NCBI GenBank assembly: GCA_947290775.1
Contig: CAMYPM010000006.1
Span: 1-64,000 of the forward strand
Direction: 5' to 3'
DNA: 64,000 bases
Source: an uncultured Bacteroidales bacterium
Lineage (GTDB): Bacteria; Bacteroidota; Bacteroidia; Bacteroidales; Porphyromonadaceae
Both the position numbers and the translations under genes were made by a program. Under the pieces are notes generated by a model. That model was given only the letters and a program-made list of their open reading frames with translations. It had not been told where the DNA came from and ran no database searches. Below are positions 18,082 through 27,144 of the stretch, in pieces; the stretch's first letter is position 1, and each line of letters opens with the position of its first letter.

Positions 18082-19869
18082 ATGAAAAAAATTACTTTTC
18101 TAATGGCACTGCTGTGGACAATTTGTTCATTTGCGCTTAGTGCTCAAAACAGCAACTCTATTCCCCAAGAGGAGAGAGAGGCTTTAATTAGAATCTACAA
18201 TTCGGTACGCGGTACCTCCGAAGAACTTGTGTGGAATCTTAATGCAGATCCGAGCCAGTGGAAGGGTATTACCATTGCCGATGGACATGTGGTAGGAATA
18301 CAGTGGGTTGACTTCGGATTAGATGCCACACTGCCGGAAGGCGCATTTAATAAGCTACCCTACTTACAGAGCATCAACATCAGTAGCAATAAAATAACCG
18401 GTCCTTTACCCGCTGATATAGCAACGCTCAAAGAGCTTCTCTATTTGCAAATAGGAAATAATCTCTTTACCGGTAAGCTCCCTGATTTTAGTGGGCTTTC
18501 TAAAATTGAAATCCTTACTTATGAGATGCTCTCCTTAGGAGAAAATAAGGGAAAAGTAAAAGGCACGCTGCCGGACTTTGGCAAGCTTCCTCAATTGAGA
18601 TACTTCGACTGCAACAACTCTAATCAGTCGGGTTCCATTTCCAAGGGAATAGGCAAATGCACAGAGTTAATCTCCTTTGATATATCATGTAATCATGTGT
18701 CAGGAACGGTACCTGCAGAGCTGGCTCAATGCGTGAAATTGGCCGATCTCTCTCTCTTGCAAAACGAACTCGAGGGCGAGTTTCCCGATCTGAGCGCACT
18801 TACTGATTTGGGTAATAGCGATTATCCGAATGTGTGGGGACGCTTCTTTATTTGTGAGAATAACTTCACCGGTGACCTCCCCTTATGGATCTTCTCCCTC
18901 ACCAAACTGAAGCGAATTGCCGTGCAAGAAAATCACTTTACCGGTACCCTGCCTGAGGATATGAGTGCCATGACCAATCTCGTGGCTTTCTATGCCAATA
19001 AAAATGAATTATCGGGTGCCTTACCTACGAAGTTGCCGCAAAATCTGGAAGATCTTGATCTGAGTCGCAACAAATTTACGGGTAGCATTCCACAAGAGTG
19101 GCAGACGTCAGAAACCCTAAATATAGTGCATGTTGAGCGGAATCTCCTTTCCGGTCCTGCCCCCGCTTATAGCCCCAAGATGAAGAACCTGGAGGTGCTT
19201 GATGTTTCTTTAAATAACTTCTCTTTTGCTGACTTTAAGGACTGGCAAAGCTTTGCAAAGGATCCTGAGACGAGCTTCAACTTTGGGGTACAGCGCAACT
19301 TTGCGCCTACAGAACGCCTCGATAAGCGAAAGGGCGAATCGGTTACCCTTACTTGTACACTGCCCTCCGAACAGCCCGGACAGCTTTCCTATCAATGGAT
19401 GAACGTATCTACCGGTCAGCCTGTAAATGGGGGCAACGCCGCTACGCTGCAGATTGACAATCTGAGCGAGAGCGATGCTGTGCGCTATGTATGTCTCGTT
19501 ACTACAGATTACTTTGGAAAAGATCCCTCAGGAATTACCGATCACAAGGGTAATATCGTTTTGCCTATGATGGCAAGTGGCTTCTTTGATCTCTATGTGG
19601 ATGGAAAAATCAATAGCGTAGATAGAGTATCACCCGAAGCTAAGGTGCATTTCTATCCCACATGCATCTCGGATGGGATACTGCATATCAGCGATGCGAA
19701 TATGGTGCGCAGCGTAGCACTCTATTCAATGAATGGAGAGAGGGTGTGGACCTCCTCAGTAGAGGGTGCAGATTCCTTTAATTTGGGGATACTTCCTCTC
19801 GGTGGTTATTTAGCTGTAGCCCTGCTCTCGGACAATACACTCTGTACGCAAATGATCACCCTTGAATAG
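18082..19869 (+). CDS. Secreted leucine-rich-repeat protein with Ig-like domain and type IX secretion tail
   Basis: Predicted surface-exposed protein of 595 residues. A signal peptide (1-21, cut after SALSAQ) leads to a helical cap and then about ten leucine-rich repeats of the plant/bacterial type with recurring L-x-x-N-x-[FL]-[ST]-G-x-[LI]-P (about 70-400). An Ig-like segment follows (LTCTLPS, YQWMN, YVCLVT; about 425-485). The last 75 residues match a type A Por C-terminal signal (HFYPTCISDGILHI, VALYSMNGERV, LPLGGYLAVAL). Such LRR proteins often act in adhesion, as with InlJ-like proteins of P. gingivalis. No enzyme motif is seen, and the ligand is unknown. The gene stands alone. Confidence 0.88.
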   Translation: MKKITFLMALLWTICSFALSAQNSNSIPQEEREALIRIYNSVRGTSEELVWNLNADPSQWKGITIADGHVVGIQWVDFGLDATLPEGAFNKLPYLQSINISSNKITGPLPADIATLKELLYLQIGNNLFTGKLPDFSGLSKIEILTYEMLSLGENKGKVKGTLPDFGKLPQLRYFDCNNSNQSGSISKGIGKCTELISFDISCNHVSGTVPAELAQCVKLADLSLLQNELEGEFPDLSALTDLGNSDYPNVWGRFFICENNFTGDLPLWIFSLTKLKRIAVQENHFTGTLPEDMSAMTNLVAFYANKNELSGALPTKLPQNLEDLDLSRNKFTGSIPQEWQTSETLNIVHVERNLLSGPAPAYSPKMKNLEVLDVSLNNFSFADFKDWQSFAKDPETSFNFGVQRNFAPTERLDKRKGESVTLTCTLPSEQPGQLSYQWMNVSTGQPVNGGNAATLQIDNLSESDAVRYVCLVTTDYFGKDPSGITDHKGNIVLPMMASGFFDLYVDGKINSVDRVSPEAKVHFYPTCISDGILHISDANMVRSVALYSMNGERVWTSSVEGADSFNLGILPLGGYLAVALLSDNTLCTQMITLE

Positions 19870-19941
19870 TAGTGTATTGTTCTATGAGGCACCATCTCCA
19901 ACTCTTAGTAAGATAAATTAGGGGATAGCTATCCGCCCTAA

Positions 19942-19981
19942 AAAAGATCCCTATCTCTCAATTGAGAGATAGGGATCTTTT
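19942..19981. terminator. 40-bp perfect palindrome, probable bidirectional terminator
   Basis: The two 20-base arms are exact reverse complements, with four A at the left edge and four T at the right, so it can terminate transcription on both strands. It lies between the LRR gene (plus) and the HD-domain gene (minus), which converge. Confidence 0.8.
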
Positions 19982-20116
19982 AAATGAAATGATCTGATCT
20001 GTACCTTTTTCTGCCTGCTTGGGAGAGATAGAGGAAGATCAATAGTAGCAATTATTGATAAAAGTCTTTCTCGCTCGGTGAATAGCTCCTCATAATTGTA
20101 CGAAATGATGGGGTAG

Positions 20117-20698
20117 TTACCCAAAGAGAGCGTGCATGGCAAGGAAGCGCTGCTTAGTTGCTGCGGGCGTTTGATAGCCGCTTTTGATCCAACGCTTTTC
20201 CATACCGGTTGCTATTTGCTCTACAGTTTTTACATTGTCTAAATGGGTCTTTGAGTAGAAGCAATCGGCATAGCAGATGAGCTTTTCCTCCAATGATTCG
20301 GGTTCATACGAGCGATCTAAGGGCAGTGGAAGATGGTCGTGCAAAACCTCCTCCTGGGTTAAGCCGCTCGCAGTATGCCGTTCGCAAACCAGTGCATGGC
20401 AAGGAAACCCTAATTCCCTCAGCAGCGCAGCACCTAATATGCCGTGTTTGATGTAGGGTTCGCTCCCATAGCAATGTATCGTAGGGGCATTGGTAAGAAA
20501 GATCCCAATGTCGTGCAGCATAGCCGCTTGATAAACAAAATCCTTATCCATTGAGAGCTCGGGATGATGAGAAATGATTGCCAAAGCCTTCTCAGCCACA
20601 TCGGTAGAGTGGCGTACTAATATGCGGTAGCAATCGCTCCCCGGCTCATAATACTTCGCTATGATTTCTAAAGGGTCGAGGTCGGATAAAAGAGACAT
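20117..20698 (-). CDS. HD-domain (HDIG) phosphohydrolase-like protein
   Basis: A 193-residue cytoplasmic protein with the HD-superfamily metal motif. An N-terminal HSTDVAEKAL is followed by AMLHDIGIF (the HD pair), a second His in KHGILGA and a further His in CERHTASG. These fit a small HDIG-type metal-dependent phosphohydrolase; the true substrate cannot be read from sequence. It is not a RelA/SpoT or cyclic-di-GMP HD-GYP protein: it lacks the GYP motif and synthetase domains. It has its own promoter box at 20781-20788, directly behind the gdhA terminator. Confidence 0.8.
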   Translation of the reverse strand: MSLLSDLDPLEIIAKYYEPGSDCYRILVRHSTDVAEKALAIISHHPELSMDKDFVYQAAMLHDIGIFLTNAPTIHCYGSEPYIKHGILGAALLRELGFPCHALVCERHTASGLTQEEVLHDHLPLPLDRSYEPESLEEKLICYADCFYSKTHLDNVKTVEQIATGMEKRWIKSGYQTPAATKQRFLAMHALFG

Positions 20699-20780
20699 AA
20701 TATATAAGGGTGGAGAATAGAGCTAATGAAATTCAGAAAAGGAAGGGGAAAAGAGTCTGTTGATATTCTATAGAACTGAG

Positions 20781-20788
20781 CAAAAGTA
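20781..20788 (-). promoter_or_regulatory. -7 box (TACTTTTG, reverse strand) for the HD-domain gene
   Basis: Perfect TAnnTTTG match on the minus strand immediately after the gdhA terminator hairpin, giving a leader of about 75 bases. Confidence 0.5.
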
Positions 20789-20825
20789 GTCGGGCAGCCC
20801 CTTGAAATCAAGAAAACTGCCCGAC
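20789..20825 (-). terminator. Terminator hairpin downstream of gdhA
   Basis: A 9-bp GC-rich stem (GTCGGGCAG with CTGCCCGAC) and a 19-base loop, about 55 bases past the gdhA stop. It lacks a clean T run, so it may be partial or Rho-assisted. Confidence 0.55.
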
Positions 20826-20879
20826 GAAACCTTATCTCCCATTCATCATGGGAACTCAATAGCTGTTCAGTTCAGATGC

Positions 20880-22217
20880 TTAGCAAACGCCCTGAGCAAC
20901 CATTGCCTTAGCAACCTTCATAAAGCCGGCGATATTAGCACCCTTTACATAGTTGATGTACTTGCCTTCGCGACCATAAGTAACGCACTGTTCGTGGATG
21001 TCCTTCATGATCTGGTGCAGACGCTCATCAACTTCTTCGTTAGACCAAGAGAGGTGAATAGCGTTCTGAGACATTTCAAGTCCTGAGCAGCTTACCCCAC
21101 CAGCGTTTACTGCCTTACCGGGAGCGAAGTTAACCTTTTCGGCTACATAGTATTCGCTAGCTTCAGCCGTACAGCCCATGTTAGAGGTTTCAGCTACAAG
21201 CGTTACACCATTCTTAACGAGCATCTTAGCATCTTCGAGCCCCATTTCGTTCTGTGTTGCGCAGGGCATAGCGAAGTCAACCTTCTGTTCCCAAGGCTTC
21301 TTACCGGCGAAGAACTTAGCTTTCGGGAATTTCTTTACATAGTCAGCTACTACGTCGTTGCCGCTGTTACGCAAATCAAGCATGCAAGCAAACTTTTCGG
21401 GTGTATTGATACCATCGGGATCATATATATACCCATCAGGACCGGAGATAGTAACAACCTTAAGACCTATTTCGGTAGCCTTCTGAGCAACACCCCAAGC
21501 TACATTACCGAAGCCGGAGATAGCAAGCGTCTTGCCCTTGTAGTCGATACCCAGTTCGTGGCACATGTTCTGAACAAAGTACACAGCACCGAATCCGGTT
21601 GACTCAGGACGGAGGCGAGAACCGCCAAATTCAAATCCCTTACCGGTCATCGTACCTGTGTGCTCGCGAGCGAGCTTCTTGTACATACCGAACATATAGC
21701 CTACTTCACGACCACCTACACCTATATCGCCTGCAGGTATATCTGTGTCAGGACCAATGTTACGCCAGAGTTCGGTCATAAAGCTTTGGCAGAAACGCAT
21801 GATTTCAGCTTCAGAACGACCCTTGGGAGAGAAGTCGGAACCTCCCTTACCACCACCCATAGGCAGTGTGGTCAAAGCATTCTTGAAAGTCTGTTCAAAT
21901 CCTAAGAACTTAAGGATGGACAGATTCACAGAGGCGTGGAAGCGGATACCACCTTTGTACGGGCCAATAGCATTGTTGAACTGTACGCGGTAACCGATAT
22001 TGACATGAACCTTGCCATTATCATCAGTCCAAGGCACACGGAATGTAAAGATTCTATCGGGCTCTACGATACGCTCAATGATCCCTGCTTTTTCGAATTC
22101 AGGATGCTGATTGTATACATCTTCGATCGAAAGAAGCACTTCTCTAACAGCTTGGAGGAATTCTTTTTCTCCAGGGTGCTTTGCCTCAAGAGAGGCCATA
22201 ATTTCACTCGTCTTCAT
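20880..22217 (-). CDS. gdhA: Glutamate dehydrogenase (hexameric, class I)
   Basis: Interconverts glutamate and 2-oxoglutarate plus ammonia; in an amino-acid fermenter it probably works in the deaminating direction. The 445-residue length and the PMGGGKGGSDF motif with catalytic K124 are typical of the hexameric enzymes of Bacteroidota. The substrate-binding YKGGIRFH segment and the Rossmann-fold GFGNVAWG are present. NAD or NADP preference cannot be settled from the sequence alone. It has its own promoter and a terminator hairpin, so it is likely a single-gene unit. Confidence 0.96.
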   Translation of the reverse strand: MKTSEIMASLEAKHPGEKEFLQAVREVLLSIEDVYNQHPEFEKAGIIERIVEPDRIFTFRVPWTDDNGKVHVNIGYRVQFNNAIGPYKGGIRFHASVNLSILKFLGFEQTFKNALTTLPMGGGKGGSDFSPKGRSEAEIMRFCQSFMTELWRNIGPDTDIPAGDIGVGGREVGYMFGMYKKLAREHTGTMTGKGFEFGGSRLRPESTGFGAVYFVQNMCHELGIDYKGKTLAISGFGNVAWGVAQKATEIGLKVVTISGPDGYIYDPDGINTPEKFACMLDLRNSGNDVVADYVKKFPKAKFFAGKKPWEQKVDFAMPCATQNEMGLEDAKMLVKNGVTLVAETSNMGCTAEASEYYVAEKVNFAPGKAVNAGGVSCSGLEMSQNAIHLSWSNEEVDERLHQIMKDIHEQCVTYGREGKYINYVKGANIAGFMKVAKAMVAQGVC

Positions 22218-22247
22218 AGCGACTAATATTATTTATTCTATCACCTA

Positions 22248-22255
22248 CAAAGGTA
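22248..22255 (-). promoter_or_regulatory. -7 box (TACCTTTG, reverse strand) for gdhA
   Basis: Perfect TAnnTTTG match on the minus strand, 30 bases before the gdhA ATG. Confidence 0.6.
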
Positions 22256-22313
22256 GGTATTATATGTATATAAAGCTAATTCTAACTAACAAAAAGGACG
22301 GAATACTAATTAC

Positions 22314-23045
22314 TTAAGCATCCTCTCCTTCAGGCTCTCGCATATTGGTAAAGACGTTTTGTACGTCTTCGTCTTCCTCAATCTTTTCAATGAGCTTATT
22401 CACGTCAGCGGCTTCCTCAGGAGTTACATCACGGTAATCCTTAGGAATGCGCACAAACTCAGCAGAGAGTATTTCATATCCCTGCTCCTCTAAGTAGCTC
22501 TGTAAAGCTGCATTAGTGGCAAAATCCCCATAAAGGGTGATACCATCCTCTTCCTCTTCGATATCTTCTACCCCGAAGTCGATGAGGTTTAGCTCCAGCT
22601 CTTCAAGGTCTATACCCTCTTTTTGTGCAATCTTAAAGAGGCATCGGTGGTCAAAAAGGAATTCCAAGCTGCCGGATGTGCCGAGGCTACCGCCATTCTT
22701 ATTGAAATAGCTGCGGATATTGGCTACTGTACGCGTATTATTGTCTGTAGCTGTTTCAACGAATATAGCGATGCCATGCGGTCCGTATCCTTCGTAGTTG
22801 ATTTCCTTATAGTCATCTTGTCCCTTTTCTACAGCACGTTTGATAGCACGCTCCACGTTGTCCTTGGGCATATTCTCTTTCTTTGCCGTTTGGATAAGGA
22901 GTCTTAGGCGCGGGTTGCTATTAGGATCCGTACCTCCTGCCTTAGCTGCTATTGTAATCTCTTTACCAATCTTTGTAAAGGTACGCGCCATGTTGCCCCA
23001 GCGTTTTAGCTTTCTTGCTTTTCTGTATTCAAACGCTCTTCCCAT
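22314..23045 (-). CDS. yebC: YebC/PmpR family regulator
   Basis: A 243-residue cytoplasmic protein of the YebC/TACO1 family. Family members have been described as DNA-binding regulators and, more recently, as translation factors that help ribosomes through proline-rich stretches. The N-terminus (RKLKRWGNMARTFTKIGKEI) is the conserved start in this phylum and justifies the ATG at 23045. The DNTRTVANIR and GSLGTSGSLEFLF motifs are conserved. It lies 69 bases after pheT without a clear promoter of its own, so it is likely transcribed with pheT. Confidence 0.95.
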   Translation of the reverse strand: MGRAFEYRKARKLKRWGNMARTFTKIGKEITIAAKAGGTDPNSNPRLRLLIQTAKKENMPKDNVERAIKRAVEKGQDDYKEINYEGYGPHGIAIFVETATDNNTRTVANIRSYFNKNGGSLGTSGSLEFLFDHRCLFKIAQKEGIDLEELELNLIDFGVEDIEEEEDGITLYGDFATNAALQSYLEEQGYEILSAEFVRIPKDYRDVTPEEAADVNKLIEKIEEDEDVQNVFTNMREPEGEDA

Positions 23046-23114
23046 AGAGTTGTATTATAATCAGTCTGTTTTATAGATATGTTTTGTTTATTTTCTATTG
23101 AGGTGTGTACGCCT

Positions 23115-25595
23115 CTATCTCAATGAAGCTCCCAGCTGCTTAGTGAGAGCCGATTCAATACTTGACATGATACGCTCTATTTGCTTGTCTGTCAAGGTAG
23201 CTTTTTCGTCTTGGATGCGGAAGCGTACTGCATAGCTCTTCTTTCCTGCCGGTAGGTTCTTGCCTGTATACACATCAAAAAGGACGGCATCACGCAGTGA
23301 TTTTCCTCCCGCTTTACGAGCAACATCCACAATTTCCTTAAACCTTATTCCCTCATCTAACAATAAGGCCAAATCGCGGGTTACTATTGGCATTCGATTG
23401 ATCTCCTTTGCTTCGACAGGGTATTGAGCTGCCTCGCGGAAAAGGAGCTGTGTATCTATTTCGGCATAGAATACAGGTTGCTCTATATCAAAGGCAGCAC
23501 AGGTCTTTGGATGGATAGAGCCGAGTGTGGCAAGCACTTGTTTGCTTCGTTTGCTCTTAAGTATGATCACGTCTTGGTAAAGCTCTTCCTCATCCGGGAT
23601 CAGCTCTTCGGTAGAGCCTTTAGGAATATTGTAATGAGCCAATATTTGTTCCACTACGCTCTTTAGCATAAAGAAGGAGGCACGCGAAGCAGGCTGCCGC
23701 CAACTATCCTTATGTACTTCTCCGCTGAGCCATATACCCAGCATGGAGCGTTGAACAAAACGCTTATCCAACTCTTGTCCTCCTTCGGGATTCAAGGCAT
23801 AGACATTGCCCCACTCGTAGAATGCGCAGAGCGTCTGCATACTCTTGAAGTTACGTTCGATAGCTTCCAAGCCTCCATAGAGAAGGGTCTGTCGCAGTAC
23901 AGCCAGCTCTCTACTCAACGGGTTGAGTAGGTGAATGAGCTTTTCTTGTGGGTATAGCTTCGATGTATAATACTTCTCGTTGGTAAGCGAATTAGAAAGT
24001 ATTTCGCGGTAGCCGGCACCTACGAGGTAGTCGGAGAGACGTCTTTCGGCTGCTTGTCGCCTATCTTCTTCGGTGCGAACACTCAGATTCGCCTTTAGAT
24101 AGCCACTGAGCGGTACTTCGTTGTATCCGTATATGCGGAGGATTTCTTCTATCACATCGCATTCGCGCTCTACATCTGAGCGATAGCGAGGCAAACGAAG
24201 TGTGAGGCAGTCGCCCTCCTCTTGCTCTATCTCTATATCTATATCCAAGGCTGCCAATATGGTGCGTACGGCTTCAGGCGCTATCTCCATGCCGATAAAT
24301 TCATTCATGTGTCCCAAGCGAAGTTGGCAATGACGCTCCGGAAGAACTTCCGAAACAATGTCAACAGGCTCGCCCTCCACTTCTGCACCACAGTGCTCCA
24401 CAAGAAGTGCTACAGTACGCAATAGCGCCTCTGTACAGGCAGCCGGATCCAAACCTCTCTCAAAACGGAAAGAGGCATCTGTCGATATACCGTGCCGACG
24501 TGCGGCTTTACGTATGGCTGTAGCGTTGAAATTAGCGCATTCAATAAATACCCGTGTGGTATCATCTGTTACTTCCGCTGCCGTAGCGCCTAATATACCT
24601 GCCATGCAGAGTACACGATTATCGGCATCGCATATCATGATCTCTTGTCCGCCCGCTTTGCGCTCTACACCATCCAGTGTGGTAAATGCCGAGCCTTCGG
24701 CAAGATGCTGTAGGGTAAGGTGGCTTCCCTTAATCTTATCTGCATCGAAAATATGAATGGGCTGACCTAATTCAAAGAGCACGAAGTTGGAGATGTCCAC
24801 GATCGTATTAATACTCTTGTGACCGGTTTCTTCCAAACAGTCACGCAACCATTTGGGGCTTGGTCCGTTCTTTAGATTACGTAGTGTGATGCCGGTATAT
24901 CGAGGGCATTCCGAAGCGGGTAGGTTCACTGATACCTGTACACCTCCCTCGTGCTGCTTATGGGGCAGAGGGGGTAACTCAGGTTTCTTTGCTCTGATCG
25001 CCTGTCCTCTCTTGTGTGATAGGTAAGCGGCCACATCGCGTGCCACTCCAAAGTAGGAAGTTGCATCCACTCGGTTGGGCGTAATATCGATCTCAATGAG
25101 CCAATCCTCTTGCAGTTGAAACCACTCGGCTGCCGGTGTGCCGGCTTTTGCCTCCTTGGGGAGTACCATAATACCGCTGGTATCTTCTCCTACTCCAATC
25201 TCTTTTTCACTGCAGATCATGCCCATGCTCACTTCTCCGCGGAGCTTGCCTTTCTTTATGGTATAAGCTTCCCCATCGTTATAGAGTGTGGTGCCGATAG
25301 TAGCGACTACAACTTTTTGTCCTGCTGCTACATTGGGAGCTCCGCACACAATGGGCAAAGGCTCCTCTTCTCCAATATTAACGGTAGTAAGGTGCAGGTG
25401 GTCGCTATTGGGATGTGCCACGCAAGTGAGCACCTCGCCTATTACGAGTCCTTTGAGTTCACCTTTAATTTGTTCGACTTTTTCCACAGAAGCCACCTCC
25501 AATCCGATCCCTGTGAGAATTTCGCTCAGTTCGTCGGGGGTTAAGTCTCCCACTTCAGGTAAGTAGCTTTTCAGTCTATTGTATGTAACCTCCAT
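23115..25595 (-). CDS. pheT: Phenylalanyl-tRNA synthetase beta subunit
   Basis: Forms the alpha2-beta2 synthetase with PheS (not in this window) and charges tRNA-Phe. The 826-residue protein shows the usual order: an N-terminal tRNA-binding OB fold (VIGEVLTCVAHPNSDHLHL, about 50-70), the B3/B4 editing domain, the B5 domain, the catalytic-like core (IEEILRIYGY) and a C-terminal ferredoxin-like anticodon-binding domain. It lies 34 bases after mscS in the same direction and is followed by yebC. Confidence 0.97.
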   Translation of the reverse strand: MEVTYNRLKSYLPEVGDLTPDELSEILTGIGLEVASVEKVEQIKGELKGLVIGEVLTCVAHPNSDHLHLTTVNIGEEEPLPIVCGAPNVAAGQKVVVATIGTTLYNDGEAYTIKKGKLRGEVSMGMICSEKEIGVGEDTSGIMVLPKEAKAGTPAAEWFQLQEDWLIEIDITPNRVDATSYFGVARDVAAYLSHKRGQAIRAKKPELPPLPHKQHEGGVQVSVNLPASECPRYTGITLRNLKNGPSPKWLRDCLEETGHKSINTIVDISNFVLFELGQPIHIFDADKIKGSHLTLQHLAEGSAFTTLDGVERKAGGQEIMICDADNRVLCMAGILGATAAEVTDDTTRVFIECANFNATAIRKAARRHGISTDASFRFERGLDPAACTEALLRTVALLVEHCGAEVEGEPVDIVSEVLPERHCQLRLGHMNEFIGMEIAPEAVRTILAALDIDIEIEQEEGDCLTLRLPRYRSDVERECDVIEEILRIYGYNEVPLSGYLKANLSVRTEEDRRQAAERRLSDYLVGAGYREILSNSLTNEKYYTSKLYPQEKLIHLLNPLSRELAVLRQTLLYGGLEAIERNFKSMQTLCAFYEWGNVYALNPEGGQELDKRFVQRSMLGIWLSGEVHKDSWRQPASRASFFMLKSVVEQILAHYNIPKGSTEELIPDEEELYQDVIILKSKRSKQVLATLGSIHPKTCAAFDIEQPVFYAEIDTQLLFREAAQYPVEAKEINRMPIVTRDLALLLDEGIRFKEIVDVARKAGGKSLRDAVLFDVYTGKNLPAGKKSYAVRFRIQDEKATLTDKQIERIMSSIESALTKQLGASLR

Positions 25596-25629
25596 TTAAT
25601 TTCCTTCCAATTGGACTGTAATACGAGAT

Positions 25630-26577
25630 TTATTCGTTCTTTTTGCCGGTATTGTTTTCTAATAAGTTGGGCTCTCCTGTGTCGGGGATTATCTTCATTG
25701 TCTTGAAAGCGAATGGGATACCCTTTTCGTTGAAGCAATCATAGATGCGTTTGTTGAAGTCCCAATAGAGCGACCAATAGTCAGTATTTTCACACCAAGC
25801 ACGCAGCATTACATTAACGCTTGATTCTCCCAGCTCGCGAAGTACAATAGTGGGTTGCGGCTCTTTAAGCATACGTTTCTCTTCTGCAATGAGTGCTTCT
25901 AAGGTTGACTTTACAAAAGAGACATCTGTCTGATATTCTACGCTAAGAATCCACTGACAACGGCGCAACTTCATCTCGCTGCAATTGGTAATCGCGCCTG
26001 AGGTGAGTGCTGCATTGGGTATATAGACTTTGGAGTTGTCGACCGTTTTTAGGGTAGTAAAGAAGATGGCTATTTCGTCTACCTCTCCTTCCCCCTCCTT
26101 CGATATAATCCAATCGCCCACATGGAAGGGGCGCGTGAAAAGTATCACTATACCGGCTGCAAGGTTCTGCAACTGCCCGCTGAGCGCTGCACCGATGGCT
26201 ACACCGGCACCTGCCAGAAGTGCTGCAAAAGAGACGGCTTGGAAGCCTAATACATTGACTGCTATGATAACGACTATCAGTATGCAGATTGTTTTCAGTA
26301 GCGAGGAGAGAAAGCTGATCACGGCCGGATCCGCATGACGCCTTGCCAAGCTTCGACGAAATAGCTTGGTCAGTTTACGGGTTAAAAAGATTCCGATGTA
26401 GGCCAGTATAATAGCAATGACAACCCGGATGCCAAAGTCTATCAGTCTATCTACCCACGTAGTCAAGTACCCTGAGTAATCGATACTGCGCAGGTCTTCT
26501 CCATTTGCTGCTTTGTCGGCAAATTCCTGAGCCAATTTTCCCGGCTGTAAAATCGTATCAGCGATTTGTGGATCCAT
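25630..26577 (-). CDS. Small-conductance mechanosensitive channel (MscS family)
   Basis: Inner-membrane channel that opens under membrane tension and protects against osmotic downshock. The 315-residue protein has about three membrane helices (first near 52-72). The pore helix has the Ala/Gly pattern (AALLAGAGVAIGAALSGQLQ), followed by the conserved beta domain (VGDWI, IPNAALTSGAITN) and the alpha/beta C-terminal vestibule. This is the minimal E. coli MscS size, not the large MscK type. It has its own -7 box and probably leads the mscS-pheT-yebC transcript. Confidence 0.93.
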   Translation of the reverse strand: MDPQIADTILQPGKLAQEFADKAANGEDLRSIDYSGYLTTWVDRLIDFGIRVVIAIILAYIGIFLTRKLTKLFRRSLARRHADPAVISFLSSLLKTICILIVVIIAVNVLGFQAVSFAALLAGAGVAIGAALSGQLQNLAAGIVILFTRPFHVGDWIISKEGEGEVDEIAIFFTTLKTVDNSKVYIPNAALTSGAITNCSEMKLRRCQWILSVEYQTDVSFVKSTLEALIAEEKRMLKEPQPTIVLRELGESSVNVMLRAWCENTDYWSLYWDFNKRIYDCFNEKGIPFAFKTMKIIPDTGEPNLLENNTGKKNE

Positions 26578-26660
26578 ACCTATTTATTATGTAACTAATA
26601 TTCTATTGAGTAGCTTATTAGCAATGAACTCACTTTCTCTAATAGAATGCTCTTATTTTG

Positions 26661-26668
26661 CAAAGGTA
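26661..26668 (-). promoter_or_regulatory. -7 box (TACCTTTG, reverse strand) for mscS-pheT-yebC
   Basis: Perfect TAnnTTTG match on the minus strand, 83 bases before the mscS start. Confidence 0.55.
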
Positions 26669-26780
26669 ATCAATCTGCATCATTATGTGGCTGTGCTTTC
26701 TCGTCTGATACCCCTATGGCTGAAAGAGATGCTCTTGGTGAACTAGCCTTCAGGAGCATGTTGTCGGGAGCGAAGAAAGG

Positions 26781-26861
26781 TATAGATGTTTCAATTGAAA
26801 GGTTCTGATATGTCATGAGAAAGATTCTGATGTTTTAATCAAAAGGTACTGTTGTTTTTTT
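26781..26861 (+). repeat. Dispersed intergenic element, copy 1 (diverged)
   Basis: Three 22-bp units (26785-26806, 26807-26828, 26829-26850), each starting GAT and most with a TTTC/GAAA-type dyad, followed by a T run. Diverged from copies 2 and 3 but with exactly the same period and order. Confidence 0.75.
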
Positions 26862-27031
26862 ACACCGCCTATCTCTCTAATGAGATTGCTTTGCTTATGC
26901 CCCTTTCAGCGTGCTCCTTAGAATGATTTGTAAATAAAACCCAATGTGCTCATCCAAAGGTTGCTTTCTACCTATTTCAGTAAGTATATCGGCAAATAAG
27001 GCGGATGTATGGTAATAGAAATATAATTCGT

Positions 27032-27039
27032 TATCTTTG
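27032..27039 (+). promoter_or_regulatory. -7 box (TATCTTTG) for the DUF349 gene
   Basis: Perfect TAnnTTTG match about 105 bases before the ATG at 27145. A TTG in-frame with the gene lies inside this box, which argues against that TTG as the translation start. Confidence 0.6.
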
Positions 27040-27144
27040 TGTGAAAGGAGAGAAGGCGCATTTGCCCAAGTAGTTAGCTTAAATAATATAATAGGAAGTT
27101 GGGCAAGCGACGCTTCGTTATCCCAGTGTTTGTATATAGCCGTT

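Larger units (their letters stand above)
26578..27031. other. Divergent intergenic region with one copy of the 22-bp-unit element
   Basis: The region holds the mscS promoter on the left and the dispersed repeat at 26781-26861; the DUF349-gene promoter box follows at 27032-27039. The remaining stretch (about 26862-27031) shows no open frame worth calling. Confidence 0.6.

Noticed and set aside
27037..27144. N-terminal extension of the DUF349 gene from a TTG start
   Set aside because: The TTG lies inside the -7 promoter box, and the extension has no family resemblance.
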